Shown here piece by piece: positions 23,062 to 32,582 of a DNA stretch of 64,000 nt. Numbering within the stretch: the stretch's first letter is position 1; each line of letters begins with the position of its first letter. Source of the stretch: Streptomyces neyagawaensis. GTDB taxonomy: Bacteria; Actinomycetota; Actinomycetes; Streptomycetales; Streptomycetaceae. The position numbers and the translations under genes are program-made. The stretch lies in NCBI RefSeq assembly GCF_023516595.1, contig NZ_JAMGBG010000041.1, positions 62,001-126,000 of the forward strand. The letters are read 5' to 3'. The notes below the pieces were generated by a model. The model was not told the origin of the DNA and did no database searches. It was given only the letters and a program-made list of their open reading frames with translations.

Positions 23062-25035
23062 GTGCGTATGCGCACTCTTCCGGCTGCCACCGCGCTGGCA
23101 GTCCTCTTCAGCTCGGCCGCGCTCGCGGTCGGCACGGCCGCCCCGGCGGCGGCCGACAGCACCATGGTCCTTCCGGTCGCGTCGAGCGCGAACATCGTGG
23201 TGGACGGCGTCCACCAGCGGGTCTTCATCAGCGACCCGCAGGGCGGCAAGATCGTCGTCACCGACTTCCACGGCATCGTCGTCAAGCAGCTGACGAACCT
23301 GCCCGGCGTCCAGGGCCTGGAGCTGTCCGCGGACTCCGGCACGCTGTACGCGGCGGTGCGGGACGCGGACGCCGTCGTGGCCGTCGACACGGCGACGCAC
23401 ACCGAGTCCGCCCGCTACGCCGTCGGCGACGCCCCGGTGAGCCTCGCTCTGGCCGGCGGCAAGGTCTGGTTCGGCTACGGCGCGGCCGGCAGCGGCGACC
23501 TCGGGTCGCTGGACCTGTCCGGCGAGGAGCCCGTGGTCGCGCTCGACCAGGACACCACGCACCTCTGGTACTACGCGCCGATCCTGGACGCGGCGCCCGG
23601 CGCCGGCGCCCTGGTCGCGGGCGAGCCCGGCGGCAACAAGCTCGCCGTGTACGACGTCTCGTCGAGCGGCGCGAGCCGCACGGCGGCCGTGGACACCGGC
23701 GGCTCCAACATGGGCGACCTCGCGGTCACCCCGGACGGGCAGCGCGTCATCGTGGCCAGCGGCGCCCCGTACCACCACCAGGTCTTCAAGACCTCCGACC
23801 TGACGGCGGACGGCACCTACGCCAGCGACACCTACCCGAACTCGGTCGCCGTGGCGCCCGACGGGACCGTCGCGGCCGGTATCGACGGCATCTACGAGCC
23901 GGACATCTACGTCTACAAGCCCGGCTCCACCACCTCGGTCCGGGAGTACGACTTCCCGAACACCGGTGGCAGCAGCGGCGGCGACGAGCTGCCCGACTCG
24001 GGCCTGGCCTGGGCGCCGGACGCGTCCCGCCTGTTCGCGGTGACCTACAACGACGAGGGCGTGTACTCGCTGCGCGTGCTGGAGGCCCCCACCACGGCCA
24101 CCACCAAGGTCACCGTGAACGCGCCCGCCACGGCCACCCGCGCCAAGAAGCTCACCGTCACGGGCAAGGTCACCTCGAAGGCGGCCCTCCCGGCCGGGGT
24201 GAAGCTGACGGTGACCCGCACCGACCTGGAGAACACGTCGGGCAAGGCTCTCGCGGACGTGACGGTCGCCGCCGACGGCACGTACTCCTTCTCCGACACG
24301 CCGACCGTCGGCGGCAAGGTGAAGTACACGGTGCGCTACGCGGGCGACGCCGACCACGCGCCGGGCTCCGCCTCCGACACCGTCGAGGTCTCCCGCGCCA
24401 CGCCCACGCTGACGCTGAACAAGAACCGCAACACCTACGCGTACGGCGCGGACGTCACGTTCACCGCGCACCTCGGGACCACGTACAAGAACCGCAAGCT
24501 GGAGATCTGGGCCGACCCGTTCGGCTCCGACAAGCCCAACAAGCTGGTCAAGTCGGGGACGGTGAACTCCTCGGGGAACCTGTCGGCCACTCTGGACCTG
24601 ACCCGTGACACCAAGGTGTCCGTGAAGTTCGCGGGCGACGCCCGCTACAAGCCGCGGACGGTCACCAACACCGTCTACACCAAGGTCCGGATCTCGTCCT
24701 CGATCAGCGGCCACTACAAGACGCAGTCGGCGTGGGGCCAGAAGTACCACTACGTCCGCAAGTCCAAGGACCCCGTCCTGAAGACGACGATGACGTACTA
24801 CCCGGGCCGCAAGCAGCGCCTCCAGCTCCAGGCGTACTACCAGGGCGCCTGGCGGGACGCGGGCTCGGAGTACTTCGAGCTGGGCACGTCCGGCGGGTCC
24901 GACATCACCCTGACGGGCACCCCGACCACGAACATCCGCTTCCGTTTCCGCTCCGAGTACCACGACACGACTTCCGGCGACAACGTCAACACCACGACGT
25001 ACGGCGCCTGGAAGTACTTCATCTTCACCAGCTGA
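23062..25035 (+). CDS. secreted beta-propeller/Ig-repeat protein, paralogue 1
   Basis: 657 residues, GTG at 23062 (an ATG lies two codons on). The signal peptide has RTLPAATALAVLFSSAALAV. Residues about 40-345 are YVTN-type propeller repeats (IVVDGVHQRVFISDPQGGKI, LELSADSGTLYAAV, LAVTPDGQRVIVASGAP). Two Ig-like modules follow (ATATRAKKLTVTGKVTS.., LNKNRNTYAYGADVTFTAHL), then a Tyr-rich C-terminal domain ending TTYGAWKYFIFTS. There is no sorting signal, so it is probably released. Function unknown; propeller plus Ig suggests binding. Two close paralogues lie at 28331 and 30353. Confidence 0.85.
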   Translation: MRMRTLPAATALAVLFSSAALAVGTAAPAAADSTMVLPVASSANIVVDGVHQRVFISDPQGGKIVVTDFHGIVVKQLTNLPGVQGLELSADSGTLYAAVRDADAVVAVDTATHTESARYAVGDAPVSLALAGGKVWFGYGAAGSGDLGSLDLSGEEPVVALDQDTTHLWYYAPILDAAPGAGALVAGEPGGNKLAVYDVSSSGASRTAAVDTGGSNMGDLAVTPDGQRVIVASGAPYHHQVFKTSDLTADGTYASDTYPNSVAVAPDGTVAAGIDGIYEPDIYVYKPGSTTSVREYDFPNTGGSSGGDELPDSGLAWAPDASRLFAVTYNDEGVYSLRVLEAPTTATTKVTVNAPATATRAKKLTVTGKVTSKAALPAGVKLTVTRTDLENTSGKALADVTVAADGTYSFSDTPTVGGKVKYTVRYAGDADHAPGSASDTVEVSRATPTLTLNKNRNTYAYGADVTFTAHLGTTYKNRKLEIWADPFGSDKPNKLVKSGTVNSSGNLSATLDLTRDTKVSVKFAGDARYKPRTVTNTVYTKVRISSSISGHYKTQSAWGQKYHYVRKSKDPVLKTTMTYYPGRKQRLQLQAYYQGAWRDAGSEYFELGTSGGSDITLTGTPTTNIRFRFRSEYHDTTSGDNVNTTTYGAWKYFIFTS

Positions 25036-25064
25036 CGCCGACCGGCCTGCCGGCCGCGCGCGGC

Positions 25065-25101
25065 GAGGGGGCATGGACCGTCACCCGGTCCATGCCCCCT
25101 C
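25065..25101. terminator. bidirectional hairpin terminator
   Basis: A perfect 15-bp stem (GAGGGGGCATGGACC / GGTCCATGCCCCCTC) with a 7-nt loop, between the convergent genes ending at 25035 and 25121. Confidence 0.9.
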
Positions 25102-25120
25102 CGTGTTCCCGACGCCTGTC

Positions 25121-27934
25121 CTACGAGGCGTCCACGACCGTCCCCGTCGACTCCAGGCCGGGCAGCGGTTCGCCGTCCCACCCGGTCAGCGCCAGGCGCA
25201 GCGACTCGGCCGGCTCGGTCACCCGGTCCTTCACCGTCGGGACGGTGAAGTCGGCGGTGGTGCGTCCCGCCCGGACGTTGAAGGTGATCAACGGATCCGC
25301 CTGCGAGAGCGGGCGCTCCGGGCCGGGCCGCTCACCGGTGTTCTCCAGCCAACGCGGGTCCACGTCCTTGGTGGACAGCTCGACGCCCTCGGTGACCGGC
25401 AGCAGCCGGACCTCCTGGCGGACATCGACCTCGGCCGGCGCCGAGAACGTCACCCGCCAGATCAGCTTCTCGCCCTCGGTCACCCGGCCGGCGACCGGCT
25501 TCAGCGCCACCACGGGCGCCGGGTCGTCGTCCTCCACGGTGACGCCACCCGCGTACGAGCCGACGACCGCGCCGCGCACGGCCTTGGCGAGGAGGAAGTG
25601 CCGCTCCTCGTCACCGAAGCGGGTGTCACCCTTGACCACCACCGGCACGTCGATGGGGCTCACCCCGGGCCGTACGGTGACCGTTCTGTCCACGGTGCGT
25701 CCGGTGTCCCGGTCGAGGACCGAGAAGCGGACCTTGCCGCTGCCGTGCCCGGAGACCGTGACCGGGACGCGGTAGGTGCGGGTGCCGGAGTCGCCCTCCT
25801 TCACCTTGAGCCGGCCGATGTCGACGCGCGGAAGCGCGGCGGCGGTGACCGCCGGGGTGCCCGGCGCCCAGCCCCAGGCGTCCATCAGCCAGGCCTGCCC
25901 GGAGCGCGAACGCGGGGTCAGGGTGAGGGACTTGACGTGCCTGAGGTCGAGTCCGCCGCGTTCGGCCGCGGTCAGCGATACCCGTGTCTCGCGCGCCCAG
26001 TAGGAGGCGGTGCGCCCGGTGCCGGGCAGCCCGTCGACCTTCACCCGGCCGAGCTTCGCCCGGCGTCCGGCGGAGTCGGTGACGGACACGTCCAGCTTGG
26101 TGCCGGAGGTGTTCGGCGGCACGATCACCCGCAGCGCCAGGTGCGTGGCACCGGACAGGGACACCGGCTTGGCCGGGGTGACCTTCGTGGCCCTGCCCGC
26201 CGCGGACCACTTCAACGCGACGGCGCCGCGGCCGGCCTCCTTCGACGTCTGCCACCAGGCGAAGTGCGGGGACGCCCCCCTGACCTTCCTGCTCAGGCAT
26301 GCCTTGGTGGCGGACGGGTCGACCGCGGCGCACACTCGGCCGCCGGTCACCTTCACGCCGTTGTCGGGCAGGAACCCGCCGGTGCGGCGGGCGCCGACGG
26401 CGTGGGTGAGCACCCTGGCCGGGTCGGCGGACGGGGCGCGCCGGTTCGAGCCGTCGAGCAGCGGACGGACCCGGTCGTCGCCGGCCACGAACAGCCGGGC
26501 CGCGGCTGCCGTGTAGGTGGCGCCGGCCTTCTGCTGCTGGGTGGCGGTGAGCCGGGTGCGGCTGCGCTTGGAGCACACCTTGTCCCGGTCGTGGGCGTCC
26601 GGGTCCTCCCAGAAGTCGTCGTCGGCGGGCGCCTCGGCCTGGCCGGGCGTCCACTCGCTGTTGAAGAAGTTGTGGTTGGCGCCGACGACGTAGACGGCGC
26701 TGTGCAGGGCGTCGCCCTTGCTGACGCCGCGTGTGCCGTCCGCGTACACCTCGCCCTGGAGGTCGGCGACGTCGCCGTCGCAGCCGGGCAGGATGGTCAC
26801 GGACGGGACGTCGGCGACGGGGTTGTGGCCGAAGATCGTGGGCCCGATGAGCACGGTGCCGCGGATCTTCCAGCTGACGGGGCCGCGGTAGCCGTCCTGC
26901 TCGGCGGGCGCCGGGTAGAGGCTGTCCATCGCGGCCCGGTTGACGCCCTCGCCGCCGCGCGAGTGGCCGACGAGCAGGACACGGGAGAGGTCGGTCTCGG
27001 GCGCGTCGCGCACCACGGCCGGGGCGTCGCCACGGTGGGCGGTCCAGTCGGCCCACTTCGCGAGGTGCTGCCGCACCAGCGAGGAACGGGCCTGCGCGCC
27101 GCCGTCCTCGACCTCCCCGTCCTGTCCGTTGATGCCGTTCGCCGAGATCGACACCGTCATGTAGCCCTGGGAGGCGAGCAGTTTCTGGTCGCGCAGATAG
27201 CCCTTGTAGCTGGGGATCGCCTTCTGGCCGGCCGGGCAGGGCCAGTCGCCGCTCACGTCGTCGCCGCCCGGCTTGTAACAGGTGCCGTGCCGGCCGTGCA
27301 GGAACAGCGCGAGCGGCCGCTTGCCGGTGGCGCCCTTCGGCGCGACGACGACGGCCTGCATCTCGACCGGCTCGGCGAAGCCGGGCAGCTTCACCGGGGG
27401 GAGGTCGTACTCACCGCGGACCGTGCCGTACGGGCCCGGCTTGCCGGGGTCGACGGCGTTCGCCGGGGGCTGGGCCGGAAGCCGCCCCTCGTCGGGCGCG
27501 GCGCCGGCCCCGCCGCCGGGACCGTCACCGGAGCCACCGCCGTCACCGGAGCCACCGCCTCCGAGGCCGTCGGCCTTCGCGTCCAGCCGGCGCCCGGCCG
27601 CAAGCACCCGGAGGTCCTCCAGCGGGGTGTCCTGGTCGAGGGCCAGCCGGAAGGTACGCCCGTCGGCCGCCGCCCTCGGTATGCCGAGCAGCCGGTCTCC
27701 GGCGTGGAACTCGACGCGGGCGTCGCCCATGGGCACGGTCCGCTCGGACCGCCAGACCAGCTCCCGTTCCGCCCCTTCGCCGGTGACACGCCATCCCGGC
27801 GGCAGCCCGCCGTCCGACGCCGTCGCCGATGCCGCGGTCACCGACGGCGGTTGGGCCTGTGCCGACCCGGGTGCTCCCGCGAGTGCCGCGAGCACGACCA
27901 CGGCGGCGACACCTGTTCGCCGGGCATGGATCAA
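25121..27934 (-). CDS. large secreted alpha/beta-hydrolase with Calx-beta domains
   Basis: 937 residues, ATG at 27934. A signal peptide (TGVAAVVVLAALAGAPGSAQA) and a Gly/Ser/Asp linker (GGGGSGDGGGSGDG) precede a hydrolase core (about 175-480). Its landmarks are LALFLHGRHGTCYKPGG, VLLVGHSRGGEGVNRAAMDS (Ser nucleophile), TILPGCDGDVADLQG and VYVVGANHNFFNSEW (probable His). A jelly-roll-like middle region follows, then two or more Calx-beta-type repeats (VKEGDSGTRTYRVPVTV, VTEGEKLIWRVTF), which bind calcium in other proteins. It lies opposite to, and between, three paralogous propeller genes. Substrate unknown. Confidence 0.8.
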   Translation of the reverse strand: MIHARRTGVAAVVVLAALAGAPGSAQAQPPSVTAASATASDGGLPPGWRVTGEGAERELVWRSERTVPMGDARVEFHAGDRLLGIPRAAADGRTFRLALDQDTPLEDLRVLAAGRRLDAKADGLGGGGSGDGGGSGDGPGGGAGAAPDEGRLPAQPPANAVDPGKPGPYGTVRGEYDLPPVKLPGFAEPVEMQAVVVAPKGATGKRPLALFLHGRHGTCYKPGGDDVSGDWPCPAGQKAIPSYKGYLRDQKLLASQGYMTVSISANGINGQDGEVEDGGAQARSSLVRQHLAKWADWTAHRGDAPAVVRDAPETDLSRVLLVGHSRGGEGVNRAAMDSLYPAPAEQDGYRGPVSWKIRGTVLIGPTIFGHNPVADVPSVTILPGCDGDVADLQGEVYADGTRGVSKGDALHSAVYVVGANHNFFNSEWTPGQAEAPADDDFWEDPDAHDRDKVCSKRSRTRLTATQQQKAGATYTAAAARLFVAGDDRVRPLLDGSNRRAPSADPARVLTHAVGARRTGGFLPDNGVKVTGGRVCAAVDPSATKACLSRKVRGASPHFAWWQTSKEAGRGAVALKWSAAGRATKVTPAKPVSLSGATHLALRVIVPPNTSGTKLDVSVTDSAGRRAKLGRVKVDGLPGTGRTASYWARETRVSLTAAERGGLDLRHVKSLTLTPRSRSGQAWLMDAWGWAPGTPAVTAAALPRVDIGRLKVKEGDSGTRTYRVPVTVSGHGSGKVRFSVLDRDTGRTVDRTVTVRPGVSPIDVPVVVKGDTRFGDEERHFLLAKAVRGAVVGSYAGGVTVEDDDPAPVVALKPVAGRVTEGEKLIWRVTFSAPAEVDVRQEVRLLPVTEGVELSTKDVDPRWLENTGERPGPERPLSQADPLITFNVRAGRTTADFTVPTVKDRVTEPAESLRLALTGWDGEPLPGLESTGTVVDAS

Positions 27935-28330
27935 GGGTCCCTCCCCACACTTCGCACACGGGCGCCCCGCCCGTACCGGAAGCGCCTCACGCCCCGAAGG
28001 AGGCGAAACGGAATCCGTAGGTTGCCTGTGTGCCCGAACCGGCTTGCGAATGAAGGGACATGGGCCGCCGACGGCTCACGAAGAGCCCGGGATGTGTCTC
28101 GAAATGCACCGTGGGACGGCCTTGGGGGCCCGGCAAGGAACTGCCGACGGCGAGGGCGGAAGATAGCAGTTCATCACGGCCCCGAGAGCGATGAGGGGCT
28201 CCGCAGCGACCTCTGCGGACCCCCTCCGAAGCCCCGACCAGTGGCTTGATCTAGTCTTCGCGCCATGAGCCCGTGTACCGCCCAGGAACACGCGACGCTC
28301 TCTCGTTCCGCGTTCCGGGGGTTCGAACAC
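27935..28330. other. 396-bp intergenic region between divergent genes
   Basis: It holds the promoters of the esterase (start 27934, minus) and of paralogue 2 (start 28331, plus). The last 85 bp resemble the leader of paralogue 1: the CTAGTCTTCGC motif at 28248 and the shared CGTTCCGGGGGTTCGAA-type stretch just before the GTG. I see no additional gene. Confidence 0.6.
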
Positions 28331-30319
28331 GTGCGTAAGCGCACCCTTCCGGCTGCCACCGCACTGGCAGTCCTCTTCGGCTCGGCCGCGCTCACCATGG
28401 GGTCGGCCTCTCCTGCGGCGGCCTCCGCCGAACTGCCGGTCACATCGGTCGGTGACATCGTGGTGGACGCCGTCCATCAGCGGGTCTTCGTCAGCAACCC
28501 GCTCGGCGGCCAGATCGTTGCCACCGACTACGCGGGCAGGACAGTGAAGACCGTGCCCTCGCTGCCCGGTGTCAGAGGTCTGGAACTGTCCCCCGACTCA
28601 GGCACGCTGTACGCGGCGGTGCCCGGGGCCGACGCGATCGTCGCCGTCAGCACGGCGACCCTGACCGAGGTCAAGCGCTATCCGACGGGCGGGGGCACCG
28701 ACCCGCAGTACCCGGCGTGGGCCGGCGGCAAGCTGTGGTTCGGCTACGGCACCGCCGATCAGGGCGACATCGGCTCGCTCGATCTGTCCGCCGCCTCCCC
28801 TGTGATCACACTGCACCAGGACCCGAACCACCCCTGGTCCGCGGCGCCGGTCCTGGCGACCCACCCGGGCGCACCCCACACACTGGTGGCGGGCGTCAAG
28901 GACGTCAGCCCGTTCTCCCTGGCGGTCTACGACGTGTCCTCGGGCACGGCCACCCGCACGGCGAGCGGCCCGAACGCCGTCGACTCCGTCGGCGGCAACC
29001 TGCGGGACCTCGCGCTCGGCGCCGACGGCTCCCAGATCGTCACGGCCGGCGAGTCCCCGTTCCACCACCAGGCGTTCAGGACGTCGGATCTGGCCCTCGA
29101 CGGCATCTACCCGAGCACCTACTGGCCGACGGCCGTCGAGATCGCACCCGACGGCACGATCGCGGCAGGCGTCGACAACAGCAGCGCCCCGGTCGTCTAC
29201 CTCTACGAACCCCACGCGACCACGCCTGTCCGCACGCACACCTTCAGCGACGTCAACGGCTTCGGGAACGGCCGGGTCGTGCCCGGCGGGCTGGCCTGGA
29301 CACCCGACGAGTCCCGCCTGTTCGTGATCACCACGGACGAGGACGGCTCCTTCACCTTGCGCGTGCTGACCGACCCCACCAGGGCGGCGACGGCCGTCTC
29401 GGTCGACGCGCCGGCCACGGCCACCCGTGCCAAGGAACTGTCGGTCACCGGCAAGGTGAGCTCGGACCTCGCGTTCCCCGCCGGGACCACCGTCGCGGTG
29501 ACCCGCACCGACCTGGAGTCCCCGGCGGGCAAGGCCCTCGTGGACGTGCCGGTCACGGCCGACGGCACGTACTCCTTCAAGGACACCCCACCGGCCGGCG
29601 GCACCGTGAAGTACACCGTCTCCTACGCGGGCGACGCCGACCACACGACGAGTTCCGCCTCCGGCACCGTCGCGGTCTCCCGCGCCACGCCCTCGCTGAC
29701 GCTGAACAAGAACGGCAACGTGTACGCGTACGGCGCGGACGTCACCTTCACCGCGCACCTCGGCACGACGTACAAGAACCGTGCGATCGAGATCTGGGCC
29801 GACCCCTACGGCTCCGACAAGCCCAACAAGCTGGTCAAGTCGGGGACCGTGAACTCCTCGGGGAACCTGTCGGTCACCCTCGACCTCACCCGTGACACCA
29901 AGCTCACCGCGAAGTTCGCCGGCGACGCCCGCTACAAGCCGGTCACGGCGACGAGCAGCATCCACACCAAGGTCAGGATCTCGTCCTCGATCAGCGGGTA
30001 CTACAAGACGCAGTCGGCGTGGAACCACACCTACCACTACATCCGCCAGTCCAAGGACCCCGCCCTGAAGACGACGATGACGTACTACCCGGGCCGCGAG
30101 CAGCTCCTCCAGCTCCAGGCCTATTACCAGGGCTCCTGGCAGGACGCGGGCGCGCGGTACTTCCCGCTCTCGACGTCCGGCGTCTCCGCGGTCACGCTCA
30201 CGGGCACCCCGAGCACGAACGTCCGCTTCCGTTTCCGCTCCGAGTACCACGACAGAAACGGCGACAACGTCAACACGACGACGTACGGCGCCTGGAAGTA
30301 CTTCATCTTCACCAGCTGA
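28331..30319 (+). CDS. secreted beta-propeller/Ig-repeat protein, paralogue 2
   Basis: 662 residues from the GTG at 28331, aligned with the start of paralogue 1; an ATG at 28265 would only add non-signal sequence. Same order: signal peptide (RTLPAATALAVLFGSAALTM), propeller repeats (DIVVDAVHQRVFVSNPLGGQ, LELSPDSGTLYAAVPGADAI), two Ig-like modules and the C-terminal block ending TTYGAWKYFIFTS. The Ig and C-terminal parts are nearly identical to paralogue 1 (TAHLGTTYKNRAIEIWADPY), whereas the propeller has diverged more. It is followed 33 bp later by paralogue 3, probably in one transcript. Confidence 0.85.
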   Translation: MRKRTLPAATALAVLFGSAALTMGSASPAAASAELPVTSVGDIVVDAVHQRVFVSNPLGGQIVATDYAGRTVKTVPSLPGVRGLELSPDSGTLYAAVPGADAIVAVSTATLTEVKRYPTGGGTDPQYPAWAGGKLWFGYGTADQGDIGSLDLSAASPVITLHQDPNHPWSAAPVLATHPGAPHTLVAGVKDVSPFSLAVYDVSSGTATRTASGPNAVDSVGGNLRDLALGADGSQIVTAGESPFHHQAFRTSDLALDGIYPSTYWPTAVEIAPDGTIAAGVDNSSAPVVYLYEPHATTPVRTHTFSDVNGFGNGRVVPGGLAWTPDESRLFVITTDEDGSFTLRVLTDPTRAATAVSVDAPATATRAKELSVTGKVSSDLAFPAGTTVAVTRTDLESPAGKALVDVPVTADGTYSFKDTPPAGGTVKYTVSYAGDADHTTSSASGTVAVSRATPSLTLNKNGNVYAYGADVTFTAHLGTTYKNRAIEIWADPYGSDKPNKLVKSGTVNSSGNLSVTLDLTRDTKLTAKFAGDARYKPVTATSSIHTKVRISSSISGYYKTQSAWNHTYHYIRQSKDPALKTTMTYYPGREQLLQLQAYYQGSWQDAGARYFPLSTSGVSAVTLTGTPSTNVRFRFRSEYHDRNGDNVNTTTYGAWKYFIFTS

Positions 30320-30352
30320 GGGCACCGCCCCACACGAGAGCAAGGCATCACC

Positions 30353-32347
30353 GTGCGCAGACGCACCCTTCCGACGGCCACCGCGTTGGCCGTCCTCTTC
30401 AGTTCGGCCGCGCTCGCGGTCACCGGGGCGACGCCCGCCGTCGCCGACACCAGCACTCCGCTGCCGGTGCAGTCGGCCGGGGACATCGTCGTCGACGGGG
30501 CCCACCAGCGGGTCTTCGTCTCCGATCCGGTCGGCGGCAAGGTCGTCGCCACCGACTACGCGGGCAACGTCGTCGGCACCGTGGCCTCGCTGCCCGGTGC
30601 CAAGGGTCTGGAGCTGTCCCCCGACTCGGGCACGCTGTACGCGGCGGTGCCGGGGGACGACTCCCTCGTGGCCATCGACACCGCGACGGTCACCGAGGCG
30701 AAGCGGTACCCGACGGGCGAGGGCACCGACCCGCAGTACCCGGCGTGGGCCGGTGGCAAGCTGTGGTTCGGCTACGGCGCCGCCGCCCAGGGCAACATCG
30801 GCTCGCTCGACCTGTCCGGCTCCGACCCCGTGGTCACCCTCAAGCAGGCCGGCGGCTGGTACACGGCCCCCATGCTGGCCTCCACGCCCGGCGCCCCGAA
30901 CACCCTGGCGGCCGGCGTCGAGGGCGTGAGCCCGGCCACCGTGGCCGTCTACGACGTGTCGTCGGGGACGGCGACGAAGACGGCGACCGGCCCGAACACC
31001 AACGACTACGTGGCGAGCAACCTGCGCGACCTCGCCCTCACCCCGGACGGCTCCCACCTCGTGGTGGCCAGCGGCGCCCCGTACTACCAGCAGGTGTACA
31101 GGACGTCCGATCTGACACCGGACGGCAAGTACCCGACCGACGCGTACCCGAACGCCGTCGACATCGCCCCCGACGGCACGGTCGCCGCGGGCATCGACGG
31201 CATGTACGAGCCGGACGTGTGGGTCTACGAGCCGGGCACCACCAGCGCCGAGCACGTCTACGACTTCACGGACACCGCCGACGGCACCGGCGCGGGCATC
31301 CTCGTGCCCGGCGGCCTCGCCTTCGCGCCGGACGAGTCGCACCTGTTCGCGGTGGTCGCCACCAGCTCCGGCGGCTACGCGCTGCGCGACCTCGACGACA
31401 CCGTCCCGGCGTCCACGACCCTCTCGGTGAACGCGCCCGCGACGGCGACCCGCGCCAAGGAACTGACGGTCACCGGCAAGCTGACCTCGGACACGGCCTT
31501 CGCCGCGGGGACGACCCTCACCGTCACCCGCACCGACCTGGAGTCCCCGGCGGGCAAGGCCCTCGCCCCGGTCACGGTCGCCGCGGACGGCACGTACGCC
31601 TTCAAGGACACCCCGCCGGCCGGCGGCGCCGTCACGTACACCGTCTCCTACGCGGGCGACGCCCAGCACACCGGCGCGAGCGCCTCCGACACCGTCGAGG
31701 TCTCCCGCGCCACGTCCACGCTGACGCTCAACAAGAACGGCGACGTGTACGCGTACGGCGCGGACGTCTCGTTCACGGCGCACCTCGGGACGACGTACAA
31801 GAACCGCACGGTCGAGATCTGGGCCGACCCCTACGGCTCCGACAAGCCGAACAAGCTGGTCAAGTCGGGGACCGTGAACTCCTCGGGGAACCTGTCGGTC
31901 ACCCTCGACCTGACCCGTGACACCAAGCTCACCGCCAAGTTCGCGGGCGACGCCCGCTACAAGCCGGTCGACGCGACGAGCCGCGTCTACACCAAGGTCA
32001 GCGTGTCGACGACGCCGAGCCGTCACTACAAGACGAACTACGCCTGGAGCCACACCTACTACTACTTCCGCAAGTCCGTGGACCCGCTGTTCACGACGCG
32101 GATGACCTCCTACCCGGGCCGCAAGTACCGGGTCGAGATACAGGGGTACTACGAGGGTGCCTGGCACACCACGGGCAAGGAGTACTTCGCCCTGGAATCG
32201 GGCGGCGTGGGAGCGGTCGAACTGACCGGAACCCCGAGCACGGGCGTCCGTTTCCGGATCCGTTCCGCGTATATCGACACGTCGTCCGGCGACAATGTGA
32301 ACACCACGACGTACGGCAGCTGGAAGTATTTCATCTTCACCAGCTGA
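30353..32347 (+). CDS. secreted beta-propeller/Ig-repeat protein, paralogue 3
   Basis: 664 residues, GTG at 30353, preceded by GAGAGCAAGGCATCACC. It has the same signal, propeller (DIVVDGAHQRVFVSDPVGGK), Ig modules (LNKNGDVYAYGADVSFTAHL) and Tyr-rich terminal domain (TTYGSWKYFIFTS). The terminal domain differs more here (VSVSTTPSRHYKTNYAWSHT, MTSYPGRKYRVEIQGYYEGA), suggesting that the tip of the protein is under different selection. A hairpin at 32375 closes the unit. Confidence 0.85.
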   Translation: MRRRTLPTATALAVLFSSAALAVTGATPAVADTSTPLPVQSAGDIVVDGAHQRVFVSDPVGGKVVATDYAGNVVGTVASLPGAKGLELSPDSGTLYAAVPGDDSLVAIDTATVTEAKRYPTGEGTDPQYPAWAGGKLWFGYGAAAQGNIGSLDLSGSDPVVTLKQAGGWYTAPMLASTPGAPNTLAAGVEGVSPATVAVYDVSSGTATKTATGPNTNDYVASNLRDLALTPDGSHLVVASGAPYYQQVYRTSDLTPDGKYPTDAYPNAVDIAPDGTVAAGIDGMYEPDVWVYEPGTTSAEHVYDFTDTADGTGAGILVPGGLAFAPDESHLFAVVATSSGGYALRDLDDTVPASTTLSVNAPATATRAKELTVTGKLTSDTAFAAGTTLTVTRTDLESPAGKALAPVTVAADGTYAFKDTPPAGGAVTYTVSYAGDAQHTGASASDTVEVSRATSTLTLNKNGDVYAYGADVSFTAHLGTTYKNRTVEIWADPYGSDKPNKLVKSGTVNSSGNLSVTLDLTRDTKLTAKFAGDARYKPVDATSRVYTKVSVSTTPSRHYKTNYAWSHTYYYFRKSVDPLFTTRMTSYPGRKYRVEIQGYYEGAWHTTGKEYFALESGGVGAVELTGTPSTGVRFRIRSAYIDTSSGDNVNTTTYGSWKYFIFTS

Positions 32348-32374
32348 CGTTCCGTCGGCCCCCGATCACCACCC

Positions 32375-32405
32375 GAGCGCGTCCGGTTCAACTCCGGGCG
32401 CGCTC
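32375..32405 (+). terminator. terminator after the paralogue cluster
   Basis: GAGCGCGTCCGG pairs with CCGGGCGCGCTC (12 pairs, one G-U) around a 7-nt loop, 27 bp after the stop at 32347. Confidence 0.75.
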
Positions 32406-32582
32406 GCGGTCGTTGGGGACGGATGAGGATGGGGCGGAGTTCCCCCGACCACTGTGAGGAACGAGTCATTCCGAATCATTCTGGAAGCGCTCTCCCTTAC
32501 CTGCCGGTACGTGTGAGGATACGCGGACCCTGCCGAAAACTTGAGATCTCAATCTGAGGTCACGGTCGCAAAGGAACAGGAC

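Noticed and set aside
28598..32167. 1189-codon minus-strand frame opposite paralogues 2 and 3
   Set aside because: It is the antisense shadow of two homologous genes. Its apparent internal repeats merely mirror the duplicated coding sequence.
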